A stretch of 64,000 bases of DNA. Source: Arthrobacter sp. ov118 (GTDB lineage Bacteria; Actinomycetota; Actinomycetes; Actinomycetales; Micrococcaceae). The notes beneath the pieces were generated by a model. It saw nothing but the letters and a program-made list of their open reading frames with translations, searched no databases and had not been told where the DNA came from. The position numbers were made by a program, and so were the translations under genes. Shown one piece after another: positions 52,990-61,315 of the stretch (its first letter is position 1; each line of letters opens with the position of its first letter). The DNA is taken from the NCBI RefSeq assembly GCF_900116495.1, contig NZ_FPAY01000003.1:124001-188000 (forward strand), written 5' to 3'.

Positions 52990-54309
52990 GTGCCAGCCAA
53001 TCCTGTCTCCGAGCCCGTTTCCCATCCTGTCTCCGATTCCCTTTCCGCGCCTGCCCGGCAGTCCGAGTTCTCCTTCCGCGTGGGCAAGCGCCTGAGCGAG
53101 GCATGCCCGCCGTCGGCCGATCAGGTTGCCGCGAACGGCGGGGAGTTCCTGGGGCGGACGGGCACCATCGCCACCCCACATGGCGAGATCCAGACGCCGG
53201 CGTTCATCGCCGTCGGCACCAAGGCCACCGTCAAATCGGTGTTGCCGGAATCCATTGCCGAACTCGGGGCGCAGGCCGTGCTCGCCAACGCCTACCACCT
53301 GTACCTGCAGCCGGGCGCCGACGTCCTGGATGAAGCCGGCGGGCTGGGCGCCTTCATGAACTGGCGCGGGCCCACGTTCACCGATTCCGGCGGCTTCCAG
53401 GTGATGAGCCTGGGCTCTGGGTTCAAAAAGGTCATCGACATGAAGTCGGTGGACACCGCCGGACCCGACGACGCCGTCGCCCCCGGCAAGGAACGCCTGG
53501 CGCACGTGGACGAGGACGGCGTGTGGTTCAAGAGCCACCTCAACGGCGACCGGCACCGCTTCAGCCCCGAGATTTCCATGAACGTCCAGCACCAGATCGG
53601 CGCGGACATCATGTTCGCGTTCGACGAGCTCACCACGCTGCAGAACTCCCGCGGCTACCAGGAGGAGTCCCTGGAACGGACCCGGCGCTGGGCCGAACGG
53701 TGCATCACCGAGCACTTCCGGCTCACGAACGAGCGCGCCGGCAAGCCCTACCAGGCCCTGTTCGGCGTGATCCAGGGCGCCCAGTACGAGGACCTGCGGC
53801 GCAAGGCCTGCCGCGATCTCGGCGCCATGAACTTCGACGGTTTCGGCATCGGCGGGGCGCTGGAGAAAGAGAACCTCGGCACGATTGTGCGCTGGTGCAA
53901 CGAGGAGCTGCCGGAGAACAAGCCGCGGCACTTGCTGGGCATCTCCGAACCGGATGACATCTTCACGGCGATCGAGAACGGGGCGGACACCTTCGACTGC
54001 GTCTCCCCCACCCGGGTGGCCCGCAATTCGGCGTTCTACCACCCCACCGGCCGGTACAACCTCTCCGGAGCCAAGTACAAACGCGATTTCGGCCCGCTCC
54101 AGGAAGGCTGCGACTGCTACGCGTGCACGAACTACTCCCGGGCCTACATCCACCACCTGTTCAAGGCCAAGGAGATGGTCTCGGCCACGCTGATCTCGAT
54201 CCACAACGAGCGCTTCGTGGTCAAGATGGTCGACGACGCCCGGCTGGCCATTGAAGCCGGCAACTTCTTCGACTTCAAGGCCGAGACCCTGGGCCAGTAC
54301 TACTCCTAG
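52990..54309 (+). CDS. tgt: tRNA-guanine transglycosylase (queuine type)
   Basis: A 439-residue TIM-barrel enzyme that exchanges guanine-34 of GUN-anticodon tRNAs for a queuine precursor. Motifs: FTDSGGFQVMSLG near residue 132 (substrate Asp), GIGGALEKE near 283, DTFDCVSPTRVARN near 338 (nucleophile Asp), and zinc site CDCYACTNYSRAYIHHLF near 376. The first 40 residues are a polar extension. GTG start. A transporter for queuosine precursors lies 6 kb downstream. No de novo preQ0 genes are in the window. Confidence 0.94.
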   Translation: MPANPVSEPVSHPVSDSLSAPARQSEFSFRVGKRLSEACPPSADQVAANGGEFLGRTGTIATPHGEIQTPAFIAVGTKATVKSVLPESIAELGAQAVLANAYHLYLQPGADVLDEAGGLGAFMNWRGPTFTDSGGFQVMSLGSGFKKVIDMKSVDTAGPDDAVAPGKERLAHVDEDGVWFKSHLNGDRHRFSPEISMNVQHQIGADIMFAFDELTTLQNSRGYQEESLERTRRWAERCITEHFRLTNERAGKPYQALFGVIQGAQYEDLRRKACRDLGAMNFDGFGIGGALEKENLGTIVRWCNEELPENKPRHLLGISEPDDIFTAIENGADTFDCVSPTRVARNSAFYHPTGRYNLSGAKYKRDFGPLQEGCDCYACTNYSRAYIHHLFKAKEMVSATLISIHNERFVVKMVDDARLAIEAGNFFDFKAETLGQYYS

Positions 54310-54317
54310 GCGCGTCC

Positions 54318-54416
54318 GCCGTCGAACTCTGGCGCGCGCCGCCGTCGGACTCGCCGGAAGCGTGCCGAGTCGCCGGAGGGTTCCGGCGCCTCGGCAGCTT
54401 TCCGGCGACCTCGGGA
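54318..54416. repeat. REP-like intergenic palindromic repeat, copy 1
   Basis: Core TCGCCGGAGGGTTCCGGCG (54370-54388), an outer TCGCCGGA (54351-54358) and an outer TTTCCGGCGA (54399-54408). It fills the spacer between the convergent tgt and oxidoreductase genes. Confidence 0.75.
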
Positions 54417-54459
54417 AGGGTGGCGACCTCACGGACCGCAGAACGACGACGGCGGCCCG

Positions 54460-55500
54460 CTACTCCGGCGCCTGTCCGCCCAGCTCCACAACCCTGTTCT
54501 CCAGGGCGCTGCGCCGGGCGGCGTCGAGGACCTCCAGGGTCCGCACTCCCTCGGCGGCCGGCACCGGTCCGGGTCCTCCGTCCCGGATGGCGCGCGCGAA
54601 CTCGGTGTAGAACCCGGCATAGTTGCCCTGCTCCGAGGCGATCCGGGCGCGGCCGGCGGTTACCGCGAGTGTCCCCCAGTTTTCCGGAACATCTATCCCC
54701 CACGTGGCAGGCTCCCGGGCCGGGCGGCGCCCCGCGAAAAGGGCCTCGGCCTGAACATCGGCCCCCGAGGCAATGTAGCTGCCCTCGCTGCCATAAGCGC
54801 GGAGCTCACGCGTGGTGGAGTGGTTGAGCTTGCTGGCCGCGACGGTCGACACCGCCCCGGACGCGTGCGTCAGGGTCACGAAGAAGCCGCAGTCGGTGGC
54901 CTCGCCGAAGCGGTCCGTCCAGTCGAGGGCACCGTAGACGTGGGTTGCCGGGCCCAACAGCCAGAGCACCTGGTCCACCAGATGGCTGCCCAGGTCGCGC
55001 AGGAGCCCGCCCGTGGCTCCGGTCTCGAGGGTGGCGGCACCGTCCTGGTCCATGATCGAGTGGACCCGCCATACCTCCCCGAGTTTTCCCGAGGCAATGA
55101 CACCGGCCAGCGTGAGGATATCCGCGTCGCGCCGGCGGTTGTGATACACGTTCAGCAGCACGCCGGCCCGTTCGGCCGCCGCGGCTAGCTCCCGTGCTGC
55201 GGCCGCGTCGGGGGCGAACGGCTTGTCCGCCACGACGTGGACGCCGGCCGCGATGGCCTCCAGCACCAGTTCGCGGCGGGTGTGCGGCGGCGTCGTGATG
55301 GTCACGGCGTCCACCCCCGCGTCGAGCATCTCCGCCAGGCTTCCATAGACGACCAGTCCCGGGAAATCCGCGGCGACTTCCGCGCGTTTTTCCGGCGAGC
55401 GCGCCACCACTCCGGCGAGTTCGACGCCGTCGGCCGCCTCGATGAAGGGGGCGTGGAAGTACCTGCCGCCGGCTCCGTAGCCGACAAGTCCTATGCGCAT
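54460..55500 (-). CDS. Gfo/Idh/MocA-family oxidoreductase
   Basis: A 346-residue NAD(P)-dependent sugar/polyol oxidoreductase. The N-terminal Rossmann domain begins MRIGLVGYGAGGRYFHAPF; the family EKP-type motif appears as VVADKPFAPDAAAA near residue 92 (catalytic Lys). The C-terminal domain has GGLLRDLGSHLVDQVLWLLG near 165, with Asp/His positions of the active site. Substrate unknown. No clear ribosome site or leaderless box precedes ATG 55500. Confidence 0.87.
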   Translation of the reverse strand: MRIGLVGYGAGGRYFHAPFIEAADGVELAGVVARSPEKRAEVAADFPGLVVYGSLAEMLDAGVDAVTITTPPHTRRELVLEAIAAGVHVVADKPFAPDAAAARELAAAAERAGVLLNVYHNRRRDADILTLAGVIASGKLGEVWRVHSIMDQDGAATLETGATGGLLRDLGSHLVDQVLWLLGPATHVYGALDWTDRFGEATDCGFFVTLTHASGAVSTVAASKLNHSTTRELRAYGSEGSYIASGADVQAEALFAGRRPAREPATWGIDVPENWGTLAVTAGRARIASEQGNYAGFYTEFARAIRDGGPGPVPAAEGVRTLEVLDAARRSALENRVVELGGQAPE

Positions 55501-55547
55501 GCGCCGTCGTCCGTTCTGTTCGGGGTGTTTGGGCTGTTCTGGCCCTG

Positions 55548-55618
55548 CCGTCGAAGTCGCCGGAACCGCGCCAGATCGCTGGAAGTTTCTGGCGAGCTGG
55601 CAACGTTCCGGCGACCCG
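55548..55618. repeat. REP-like intergenic palindromic repeat, copy 2
   Basis: Core TCGCTGGAAGTTTCTGGCGA (55576-55595) with an outer TCGCCGGAA before it and GTTCCGGCGA after it. It lies at the 3' end of the sugar isomerase gene. Confidence 0.8.
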
Positions 55619-55642
55619 GCGTAGAAGTTGTTCGCCAGGCCC

Positions 55643-56662
55643 TCAGGCCGTCAGATGCAGCGACGCCCGGAGCGCGGAATCCGCGTCCCGCAGCACCTTG
55701 GCGGCCACCTGCAGGCCCTCAATCCGGCCCAAGGAGACGTCCTCGTGCTCGATGTTGACGAGCATCTCCGGGTCCACCTCGTACAGCGCGCGCAGGAACT
55801 CGGTCCAGTAGGCTGTGTCGTGCCCGCGCCCGAGTGCCACAAAGTCCCAGGCGGAGTCCTTGGGCCACTCGTTGGCCCACTCGTCGCCGCCGAGATTGGT
55901 GCGGCTTTCCTCCGGGCCCAGCCGGCGGAAGCTGTTGTCGAGGACACCGTAGAGGGCGGCGTTTTCCGCATTGACCCGTACATCCTTGGCTGCTGCCTGG
56001 AACACCAGCGGACCGAGCTCCCGGACCACCGCGACCGGATCCATCTGCTGCCAGAACAGGTGCGAGGCGTCCAGTTCGACGCCGACGTGGGTCGCGCCGG
56101 TGAGCTCAATGAGTCTGCGGACATCGGCGGTGTTGAACACGATGTTCTGCGGGTGCAGCTCCAGAGCCACCTTCACGCCATGGTCGGCGGCGAGGCGGTC
56201 CGTTTCTTTCCAGAACTTGGCCGCGATGCCCCACTGGTAGTCGAGCACGTCCAGGGCCGCGGAGTTCCAGGCGTTGACCACCCAGTTGACCGTGGTGGCC
56301 CCGGGCTCGCCGCCGGGCAGGCCGGACATGGTCACTACCCGGTCCTGTCCCAGCCGCTGTGCCAGCCGGATGGAGCGGCGGACGTCCTCGGCATGCTTCT
56401 CGCCGATCTCACGCTTGGGGTGCAGCGGGTTGCCGTTGCAGTTCAGGCCGGCGATCGCGACGCCAGTCCCCTCGAAAATCGCGAGGTAGTCATCCCGGGC
56501 CGCGTCGCTTTCCAGGATCTGGTCCATGGTGGGGACGTGGACGGCCGGAAGGAATCCGCCGGTGTTGATTTCGATGCCGGTCAGTCCCAGGTCGGCGATG
56601 ACCTTGAGCGCCTCGGGAAGGGGCCGGTCGTGCAAGATTGCGTTGTAGACGCCGAGTTTCAT
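55643..56662 (-). CDS. Sugar phosphate isomerase/epimerase (AP endonuclease 2-like TIM barrel)
   Basis: A 339-residue xylose-isomerase-like TIM barrel. Metal ligands are visible in VALELHPQNIVFN (near residue 165), VGVELDASHLFWQQMDP (near 192), and the late VNIEHEDVSLG (near 310). Substrate unknown; such proteins act with Gfo/Idh/MocA dehydrogenases on inositol-like or 3-keto sugars. It overlaps the next oxidoreductase gene by 4 bp, which places both in one LacI-controlled operon. Confidence 0.87.
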   Translation of the reverse strand: MKLGVYNAILHDRPLPEALKVIADLGLTGIEINTGGFLPAVHVPTMDQILESDAARDDYLAIFEGTGVAIAGLNCNGNPLHPKREIGEKHAEDVRRSIRLAQRLGQDRVVTMSGLPGGEPGATTVNWVVNAWNSAALDVLDYQWGIAAKFWKETDRLAADHGVKVALELHPQNIVFNTADVRRLIELTGATHVGVELDASHLFWQQMDPVAVVRELGPLVFQAAAKDVRVNAENAALYGVLDNSFRRLGPEESRTNLGGDEWANEWPKDSAWDFVALGRGHDTAYWTEFLRALYEVDPEMLVNIEHEDVSLGRIEGLQVAAKVLRDADSALRASLHLTA

Positions 56663-57837
56663 AGCGCGATTTTCCTTCCGTTGTTGAGGGCGGATTCGGT
56701 GACCGCGCCAAGCAGTTCCATGTTGCGCACGCCCTCGTCGAACGTGGCGCAGCGGGGCAGCGAGTCCGCCTCGCTGAGGCCGGCGACTTCCTCGAGGAAG
56801 GCGCGGGACTGGTAGGCGAACGCGTCATTCTGGCCGAATCCGACGCTGGGCGCGTCCATGGCCAGGCCGCCGGCGATGTAGGGGTGTCCAGGGCCGAGGA
56901 TGACCTGGCGGTAGCCGTTTTCGTTGGCCGGACCGTCATTGAGGAACAGTTCGATCTCCGCGGGGCGCCGCTGGTCGAACCGGGCGGCGCCGTTCTCGCA
57001 GAAGACCTCGAAGATGAGGCTGTTGGCGTGCCCGGCGGCGACCCGGGAGACCTCGAAGCCGCCGGCGCCGTTCTCGAATTCGGCGGAGAACACCGCGTAG
57101 TCGCCGTTTTCGACCGGTTCGAACGTGTCGCTGACCGCGGCGTGGTCGTGGCCCATGACCGCGCCGAGCGGCAGCGGGCGCTTGTCGATCACGGTGCTGA
57201 GGCGCCCGCCGCTGATGGACTTGATGTCGCCGCAAAGGAACTCGGCGACGTACGTCAGGTGACTGCCGACGTCGGCCAACGCACCGGAACCCGGGCCGCC
57301 CTTATAGCGCCAGCTCATGGGCGCCGACGGGCTGAAGCCGTAGTCGGTCCAGTAGCGGCCGCTGAAGTGCAGGACGTTACCCAGGACGCCGGTGCGGATG
57401 AGGTCGCGGATGTAGGCGATGCCCGGCGTGCGGCGGAAAGTGAACCCGATCCGTGCGATCGAGCTAGCGTTGCGGGCCGCCTCGGCCATGGCGCGGGCAT
57501 CCTCGATCGAGTCGCTCAGCGGCTTCTCGCAGAGCACGTGCTTGCCGGCGGCCAGCAGGCCTTCCACGACCTCGCGGTGGAGGGAGTTCGCGATCACGAC
57601 GCTGACGACGTCGATGTCGTCGGCCTCGGCGATCGCCTGCCATGAGGTGTCATTGCGTTCGTAGCCAAAACGCTTCGCGGCCAGGGAACCGAACCCGGCG
57701 TTCACGTCGCCGATGGAGACCAGCCGGATCGGAGGCAGAACCGGGCTGTACAGCGCAGAGGCCGTCCGGTAGGCGGCCGCGTGAGCCTTCCCTGCCATTC
57801 CTGCGCCGATTACGGCCACTCCTAAACTGTCAGCCAT
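56659..57837 (-). CDS. Gfo/Idh/MocA-family oxidoreductase
   Basis: A 392-residue dehydrogenase with N-terminal motif GVAVIGAGMAGKAHAAAYRT from residue 6, catalytic-Lys motif HVLCEKPLSDSIEDARAMA near 100, and C-terminal domain with GGPGSGALADVGSHLTYVAE near 182. ATG 57837 follows AGGGAG at 7 nt, deciding it over the TTG one codon earlier. First gene of the operon, divergent from a LacI regulator. Likely oxidises a sugar or polyol to its keto form. Confidence 0.88.
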   Translation of the reverse strand: MADSLGVAVIGAGMAGKAHAAAYRTASALYSPVLPPIRLVSIGDVNAGFGSLAAKRFGYERNDTSWQAIAEADDIDVVSVVIANSLHREVVEGLLAAGKHVLCEKPLSDSIEDARAMAEAARNASSIARIGFTFRRTPGIAYIRDLIRTGVLGNVLHFSGRYWTDYGFSPSAPMSWRYKGGPGSGALADVGSHLTYVAEFLCGDIKSISGGRLSTVIDKRPLPLGAVMGHDHAAVSDTFEPVENGDYAVFSAEFENGAGGFEVSRVAAGHANSLIFEVFCENGAARFDQRRPAEIELFLNDGPANENGYRQVILGPGHPYIAGGLAMDAPSVGFGQNDAFAYQSRAFLEEVAGLSEADSLPRCATFDEGVRNMELLGAVTESALNNGRKIAL

Positions 57838-57886
57838 CAATTTCTCCCTTGAAATTGGCCAGGCGAGCGGCCGGGCCTCTCGAAAA

Positions 57887-57900
57887 TTAGAGCGCTACAA
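57887..57900. promoter_or_regulatory. LacI-type operator between the oxidoreductase operon and its regulator
   Basis: TTAGAGCGCTACAA contains the symmetric core AGCGCT with TT/AA ends (10 of 14 positions symmetric). It is about 50 bp before the oxidoreductase gene and 92 bp before the LacI gene. Confidence 0.6.
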
Positions 57901-57991
57901 AAACGGCGGTGATAAGAAGCGTACCTATGTGCATATGTCCTGTCAATCGATGAGCAGTTATCCTCGGATGAGACATGAAAGGCCTCCGCAG

Positions 57992-59005
57992 ATGACGCTA
58001 AACACTCCTCGAACACGGCGCCCGACGATCTACGACGTTGCCAAAACCGCCGGGGTCTCGCCGTCGCTGGTGTCACTCGTCTTGCAAAACCCGTCCAAGG
58101 TCAGCGAGAAGCGTCGCGAAGCTGTCAGGGCAGCAATGTCAGAGCTAGGGTACCGCCCCAGCCGGGCGGCGACCACGCTCGCCAGCAGCCAGACGAAAAG
58201 CATCGGCCTCGTCATTGACGACTTCCGGAACCTCTGGTTTGTGGACCTGTTGCGCGGCATGGAATCCGCTCTCTCACCCCACGGCTACCAGGTCACCCTC
58301 GCGGATTCCCGCCCGGGCGAGAACCGCATCACGGAAGCCGCGGACGGCCTGCTGTCGATGCATGTGGAGGGCCTTGTCATTGCTGCCGAACCGAGCGAGT
58401 CCATGATGGCCGGGACCTGGGTTCCGGCCATCGTCGCCGGCTGGCGAAACGGCGTCCCTGCCGGCGCCGGCCTCATCACAAATGACGACGACGGCGGGGG
58501 CCGCATGGCGGCCGAGCATCTGCTGGGGCTCGGCCACACGCGGATCGGACACCTCTCGGGTTCCGGCGGCGCCGCAGCCCACCGACGGGACGGCTTCCGC
58601 AGCGGCATCGTGGAGGCCGGCGTCGAACTCCGGATCGCCGGCGAATCCCAGGGGACCTCCGAGGAGGACGGCTACGCGGCCGCCTGCTGGCTGCTCGACC
58701 ACCACCCGGACACGACGGCCTTGTTCGCCGCCAACGACACCATGGCCCTGGGTGCCCTGGCCGCGGCCAGGGCGCGGGGCCTGTCCGTCCCGGCCGACCT
58801 GTCTCTGATCGGCTACGACAACTCTCAGCTGGCCAAGTCGCGGTACCTGGACTTGACCTCGGTGGACAACCGCAGCGACGTTGTCGGGTTCGACGTCGCA
58901 AGCGCCCTGTTGGCACGGATCCAGGACCTCTCGCTCGAACCGGAGCGCAAGCTGATCGAGCCGGACCTCGTCGTCCGCGGCACCACAGCCCGCGTTCCCG
59001 GCTGA
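57992..59005 (+). CDS. LacI-family transcriptional regulator
   Basis: A 337-residue LacI/GalR protein: HTH TIYDVAKTAGVSPSLVSLVL near residue 12, hinge to about 65, then a periplasmic-binding-like effector domain (IGLVIDDFRNLWFVDLLRGM; LSLIGYDNSQLAKSRYLDLT). ATG 57992 has AGG at 9 nt; earlier in-frame ATG codons at 57929 and 57968 would add a tail not typical of the family. Divergent from the sugar oxidoreductase operon, which it probably represses. Confidence 0.87.
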   Translation: MTLNTPRTRRPTIYDVAKTAGVSPSLVSLVLQNPSKVSEKRREAVRAAMSELGYRPSRAATTLASSQTKSIGLVIDDFRNLWFVDLLRGMESALSPHGYQVTLADSRPGENRITEAADGLLSMHVEGLVIAAEPSESMMAGTWVPAIVAGWRNGVPAGAGLITNDDDGGGRMAAEHLLGLGHTRIGHLSGSGGAAAHRRDGFRSGIVEAGVELRIAGESQGTSEEDGYAAACWLLDHHPDTTALFAANDTMALGALAAARARGLSVPADLSLIGYDNSQLAKSRYLDLTSVDNRSDVVGFDVASALLARIQDLSLEPERKLIEPDLVVRGTTARVPG

Positions 59006-59020
59006 GCCCGCCGTTGCACC

Positions 59021-59090
59021 GCCGAATTCGCGGGAGACGCCCCAACTCGCCGTAAGTTTCCGGCGACTCGGCCGCGATCCGGCGAAATGG
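59021..59090. repeat. REP-like intergenic palindromic repeat, copy 3
   Basis: Core TCGCCGTAAGTTTCCGGCGA (59047-59066), preceded by GCCGAATTCGCGGGAG and followed by ATCCGGCGAAATGG. It is just after the lacI stop. Confidence 0.8.
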
Positions 59091-59190
59091 TTGTGCTGTC
59101 CAACAAAGCCGTCCCGACAAGCCTGGACGCGGCGCCCTCACGTTTTCCACATAGCCACGGCCGGGCCTGCCACCCGCTTCCACAGCAGCC

Positions 59191-59196
59191 CAAGCT
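59191..59196 (+). promoter_or_regulatory. Possible leaderless -10 of the AbiEi-like gene
   Basis: CAAGCT, then ggtggc, then ATG 59203. Confidence 0.35.
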
Positions 59197-59202
59197 GGTG
59201 GC

Positions 59203-60144
59203 ATGACGCAGAACCACCTACTGGAGTTGCCGCTGACGGGTAACCTCTGGCGCACTGAACAACTCCTGGACCTCGGCTACGGCTCGCGCGCCATCCGCTC
59301 GCTCCTGGATTCGGGTGATCTCGTCCGGCTCCGGCACGGTTGCTACATCCGCGCCAGCCTCTGGAATCCCCAGTCCCCGGATGTCCGGAGCCGGCAACTC
59401 ATCTTCGCTCACGCCCACGGAACACTCACGACGTCGACTGGCAGCTTCCTCTACAGCCACACGTCCTCCGCGCGCCTGCATCGCCTCTATCTTTGGGACG
59501 TGGATGACGCCATCCACGTCCTCCAGAAAGTCAACCCCTCGAACAAGCGGCACGGCAGGGGCGTCCGGTGCCACACACGCCCCTTCGCCGAACACGACGT
59601 TGCCGTGGTGAACGGCCTCCGGACGACTTCCCTGGAACGGACGACGGCCGACTGCGCCATGTTGCTGGGTTACAGGCAGTCGCTGATCGTCATGGACCAC
59701 GCACTCCGTCTTGGCGCGAATCGCCAAATTTTGCAAGCCATGGCGGATTCGCTCGACGGGCGCCGCGGGGTCCGAACGTATCGCCGGGCGCTCGCAACTG
59801 CCGATCTCCGCTCGGAATCCCCCGGGGAAACCTTGGCCAGAGAGCTGATCATGCGCCTGAAGATTAAAGTCCCTGAGCCGCAGGTGGAAGTTGTTACACG
59901 TGCTGGACGGCACCGGCTCGACTTCGCATGGAAGGAGGAACGGGTCGCCCTGGAGTTCGACGGCAAGACCAAGTACTTCGACTACAAACCCACAGCCGAG
60001 GTGCTCTTCGAAGAACGGCGGCGGGAGAAGGCCCTGGCCGAAGCAGGATGGCGGTTCGTCCGGATCGAGTGGAAGGACCTCTTCCGTGAGCAGGAATTCA
60101 AGGAACGCCTCCTCCGTGCCCTTGCTGGCGGCCCCCGCCCTTAG
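59203..60144 (+). CDS. AbiEi-like HTH protein with DUF559/Vsr-type nuclease-fold C-terminus
   Basis: A 313-residue protein. Residues 15-60 resemble the N-terminal winged helix of type IV antitoxin AbiEi (LLDLGYGSRAIRSLLDSGDL). The C-terminal 110 residues resemble a DUF559/very-short-patch-repair endonuclease fold: SPGETLARELIMRLKI near 205, RHRLDFAWKEERVALEFDGK near 235, and RRREKALAEAGWRFVRI near 270. The E...D...ExDxK pattern suggests a PD-(D/E)XK site. No AbiEii toxin gene is adjacent, so it is not a standard abortive-infection pair. Proteins of this layout are common in Actinobacteria. Confidence 0.82.
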   Translation: MTQNHLLELPLTGNLWRTEQLLDLGYGSRAIRSLLDSGDLVRLRHGCYIRASLWNPQSPDVRSRQLIFAHAHGTLTTSTGSFLYSHTSSARLHRLYLWDVDDAIHVLQKVNPSNKRHGRGVRCHTRPFAEHDVAVVNGLRTTSLERTTADCAMLLGYRQSLIVMDHALRLGANRQILQAMADSLDGRRGVRTYRRALATADLRSESPGETLARELIMRLKIKVPEPQVEVVTRAGRHRLDFAWKEERVALEFDGKTKYFDYKPTAEVLFEERRREKALAEAGWRFVRIEWKDLFREQEFKERLLRALAGGPRP

Positions 60145-60156
60145 CCGCCACCCTCA

Positions 60157-60230
60157 GCCGCCAGTTCGCCGAAACGGCTCGAAATCGCCGGAAGTTTACG
60201 GCGACCTCAAGTGTTTCCGGTGATTTCGGC
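60157..60230. repeat. REP-like intergenic palindromic repeat, copy 4
   Basis: Core TCGCCGGAAGTTTACGGCGA (60185-60204), flanked by AGTTCGCCGAAACGG and TTTCCGGTGATTTCGG. It lies between two convergent genes. The remaining 109 bp to the next gene contain short direct repeats of GCTCGGGCGC. Confidence 0.85.
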
Positions 60231-60338
60231 GCAGGGGCTGGCTCGGGCGCGCAGGGGTTGGCTCGGGCGCTTCCGGAGCTGGGGCTTCGGCCAGGCGGAG
60301 ACATGGGGTCGGGGCGGGCCGTGGCATTAAGAGTCCGC

Positions 60339-61034
60339 CTACGCGCCGTAGCTGGGTTCGCGCTTCTTGACCCAGCCGATCACGAGCGAGGTCAGCGGCA
60401 CGAAGGCGAACTCCACCAGGGTCTTGTAGAGGAAGCCGACGAGGACGTAGTTCACGAACATCGCGACGTCGGTAATGCCGATCACCGAGGCGGCGATGCT
60501 GCAGAAGATCAGGGTGTCTACGAACTCGCCGGCGACGGAGGACCCCATGATGCGCGCCCACAGGGTCCTTTCCCCGGTCCGCGCCTTCATCTTCACCAGG
60601 ATCCAGGAGTTGATGGTCTGGCCGGCGAAAAAGGCCAGAAGTGAGGCCAGCACGATCTGCGGCACCGGACCCAGTGCGCCTTCCAGTGCGGCCTGCTTGG
60701 AGGCGCCGTACTCGTCGCCGAACCCCGGCAGGGCGATGATGACCCAGTAGCAGATGGACGCGAATACGGACAGTGCGAAGCTGGTGACGATGGCCTTGCG
60801 CGCCACCTTGAATCCGTAGACCTCGCTGATGACGTCACCCAGGATGTAGGCCAGCGGGAAGAGGAAGAAGCCGCCGTCCGTGATAATGGGGCCGATCGCC
60901 ACGCCTTTGGAGGCCCCGATGTTGGACAGGATCAGGACCACGGCCATGACGGCCAGCATGATGCCGAAATACGGTGAGCCGATCGAGGCGAACTTTGCAG
61001 GCGAGGCGGCCGGGAGCGTCTTGGCGGTGGACAT
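60339..61034 (-). CDS. Queuosine precursor transporter (YhhQ family)
   Basis: A 231-residue membrane protein with six to seven hydrophobic segments. The family core is visible: FFLFPLAYILGDVISEVYGF near residue 57, and LLAFFAGQTINSWILVKMKA near 133 followed by the RTLWARIMGSSVAGEFVDT motif. It imports preQ0/preQ1-type precursors used by tRNA-guanine transglycosylase, which is also encoded in this window. The longer open frame crosses the structured leader; ATG 61034 gives the family length. Confidence 0.9.
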   Translation of the reverse strand: MSTAKTLPAASPAKFASIGSPYFGIMLAVMAVVLILSNIGASKGVAIGPIITDGGFFLFPLAYILGDVISEVYGFKVARKAIVTSFALSVFASICYWVIIALPGFGDEYGASKQAALEGALGPVPQIVLASLLAFFAGQTINSWILVKMKARTGERTLWARIMGSSVAGEFVDTLIFCSIAASVIGITDVAMFVNYVLVGFLYKTLVEFAFVPLTSLVIGWVKKREPSYGA

Positions 61035-61080
61035 GGCTGTTCCGTTCGTAGTGGTTCGCTCGGCGCCCGGACCCGTGTAT

Positions 61081-61122
61081 CCCTCCGGGGCGGCCGGCTG
61101 TATTAGCACTGGAGGGCCCCGG
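61081..61122 (-). promoter_or_regulatory. Leader with two mutually exclusive stems upstream of the queuosine transporter
   Basis: CCCTCC (61081-61086) can pair with GGAGGG (61111-61116). The overlapping CCGGGGC (61085-61091) can pair with GCCCCGG (61116-61122). The two stems exclude each other. This lies 47-88 nt before the start codon. It may be an attenuator or an unrecognised precursor-sensing element; that is a guess. Confidence 0.35.
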
Positions 61123-61216
61123 CAGAAAACCCACCCGAACCGCCCTCCATTCTCTCACCCGACTGTTCACCCGATGCTGCCCGCATGGAATTGAGGCCGC
61201 GCTGTCCAGGCCGGCG

Positions 61217-61290
61217 GCGGCGAACTCGCCGGAAGCACGCGGGGTCGCCGTAAAGATACGGCGATCCGGAGCGCTTACGGCGAACTCGGA
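61217..61290. repeat. REP-like intergenic palindromic repeat, copy 5
   Basis: Core TCGCCGTAAAGATACGGCGA (61245-61264), with GCGAACTCGCCGGAAGC before it and CGCTTACGGCGAACTCGG after it. It lies at the 3' end of the MHS transporter gene. Confidence 0.85.
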
Positions 61291-61315
61291 GGCCGACGAC
61301 CGCTGCCAGGTGGCG

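Noticed and set aside
52630..54432. A 600-codon frame opposite tgt
   Set aside because: tgt has all catalytic and zinc motifs; this is its shadow.
59203..60144. Calling the AbiEi-like protein a complete type IV toxin-antitoxin system
   Set aside because: There is no nucleotidyltransferase toxin gene on either side; the neighbours are a LacI regulator and a queuosine transporter.
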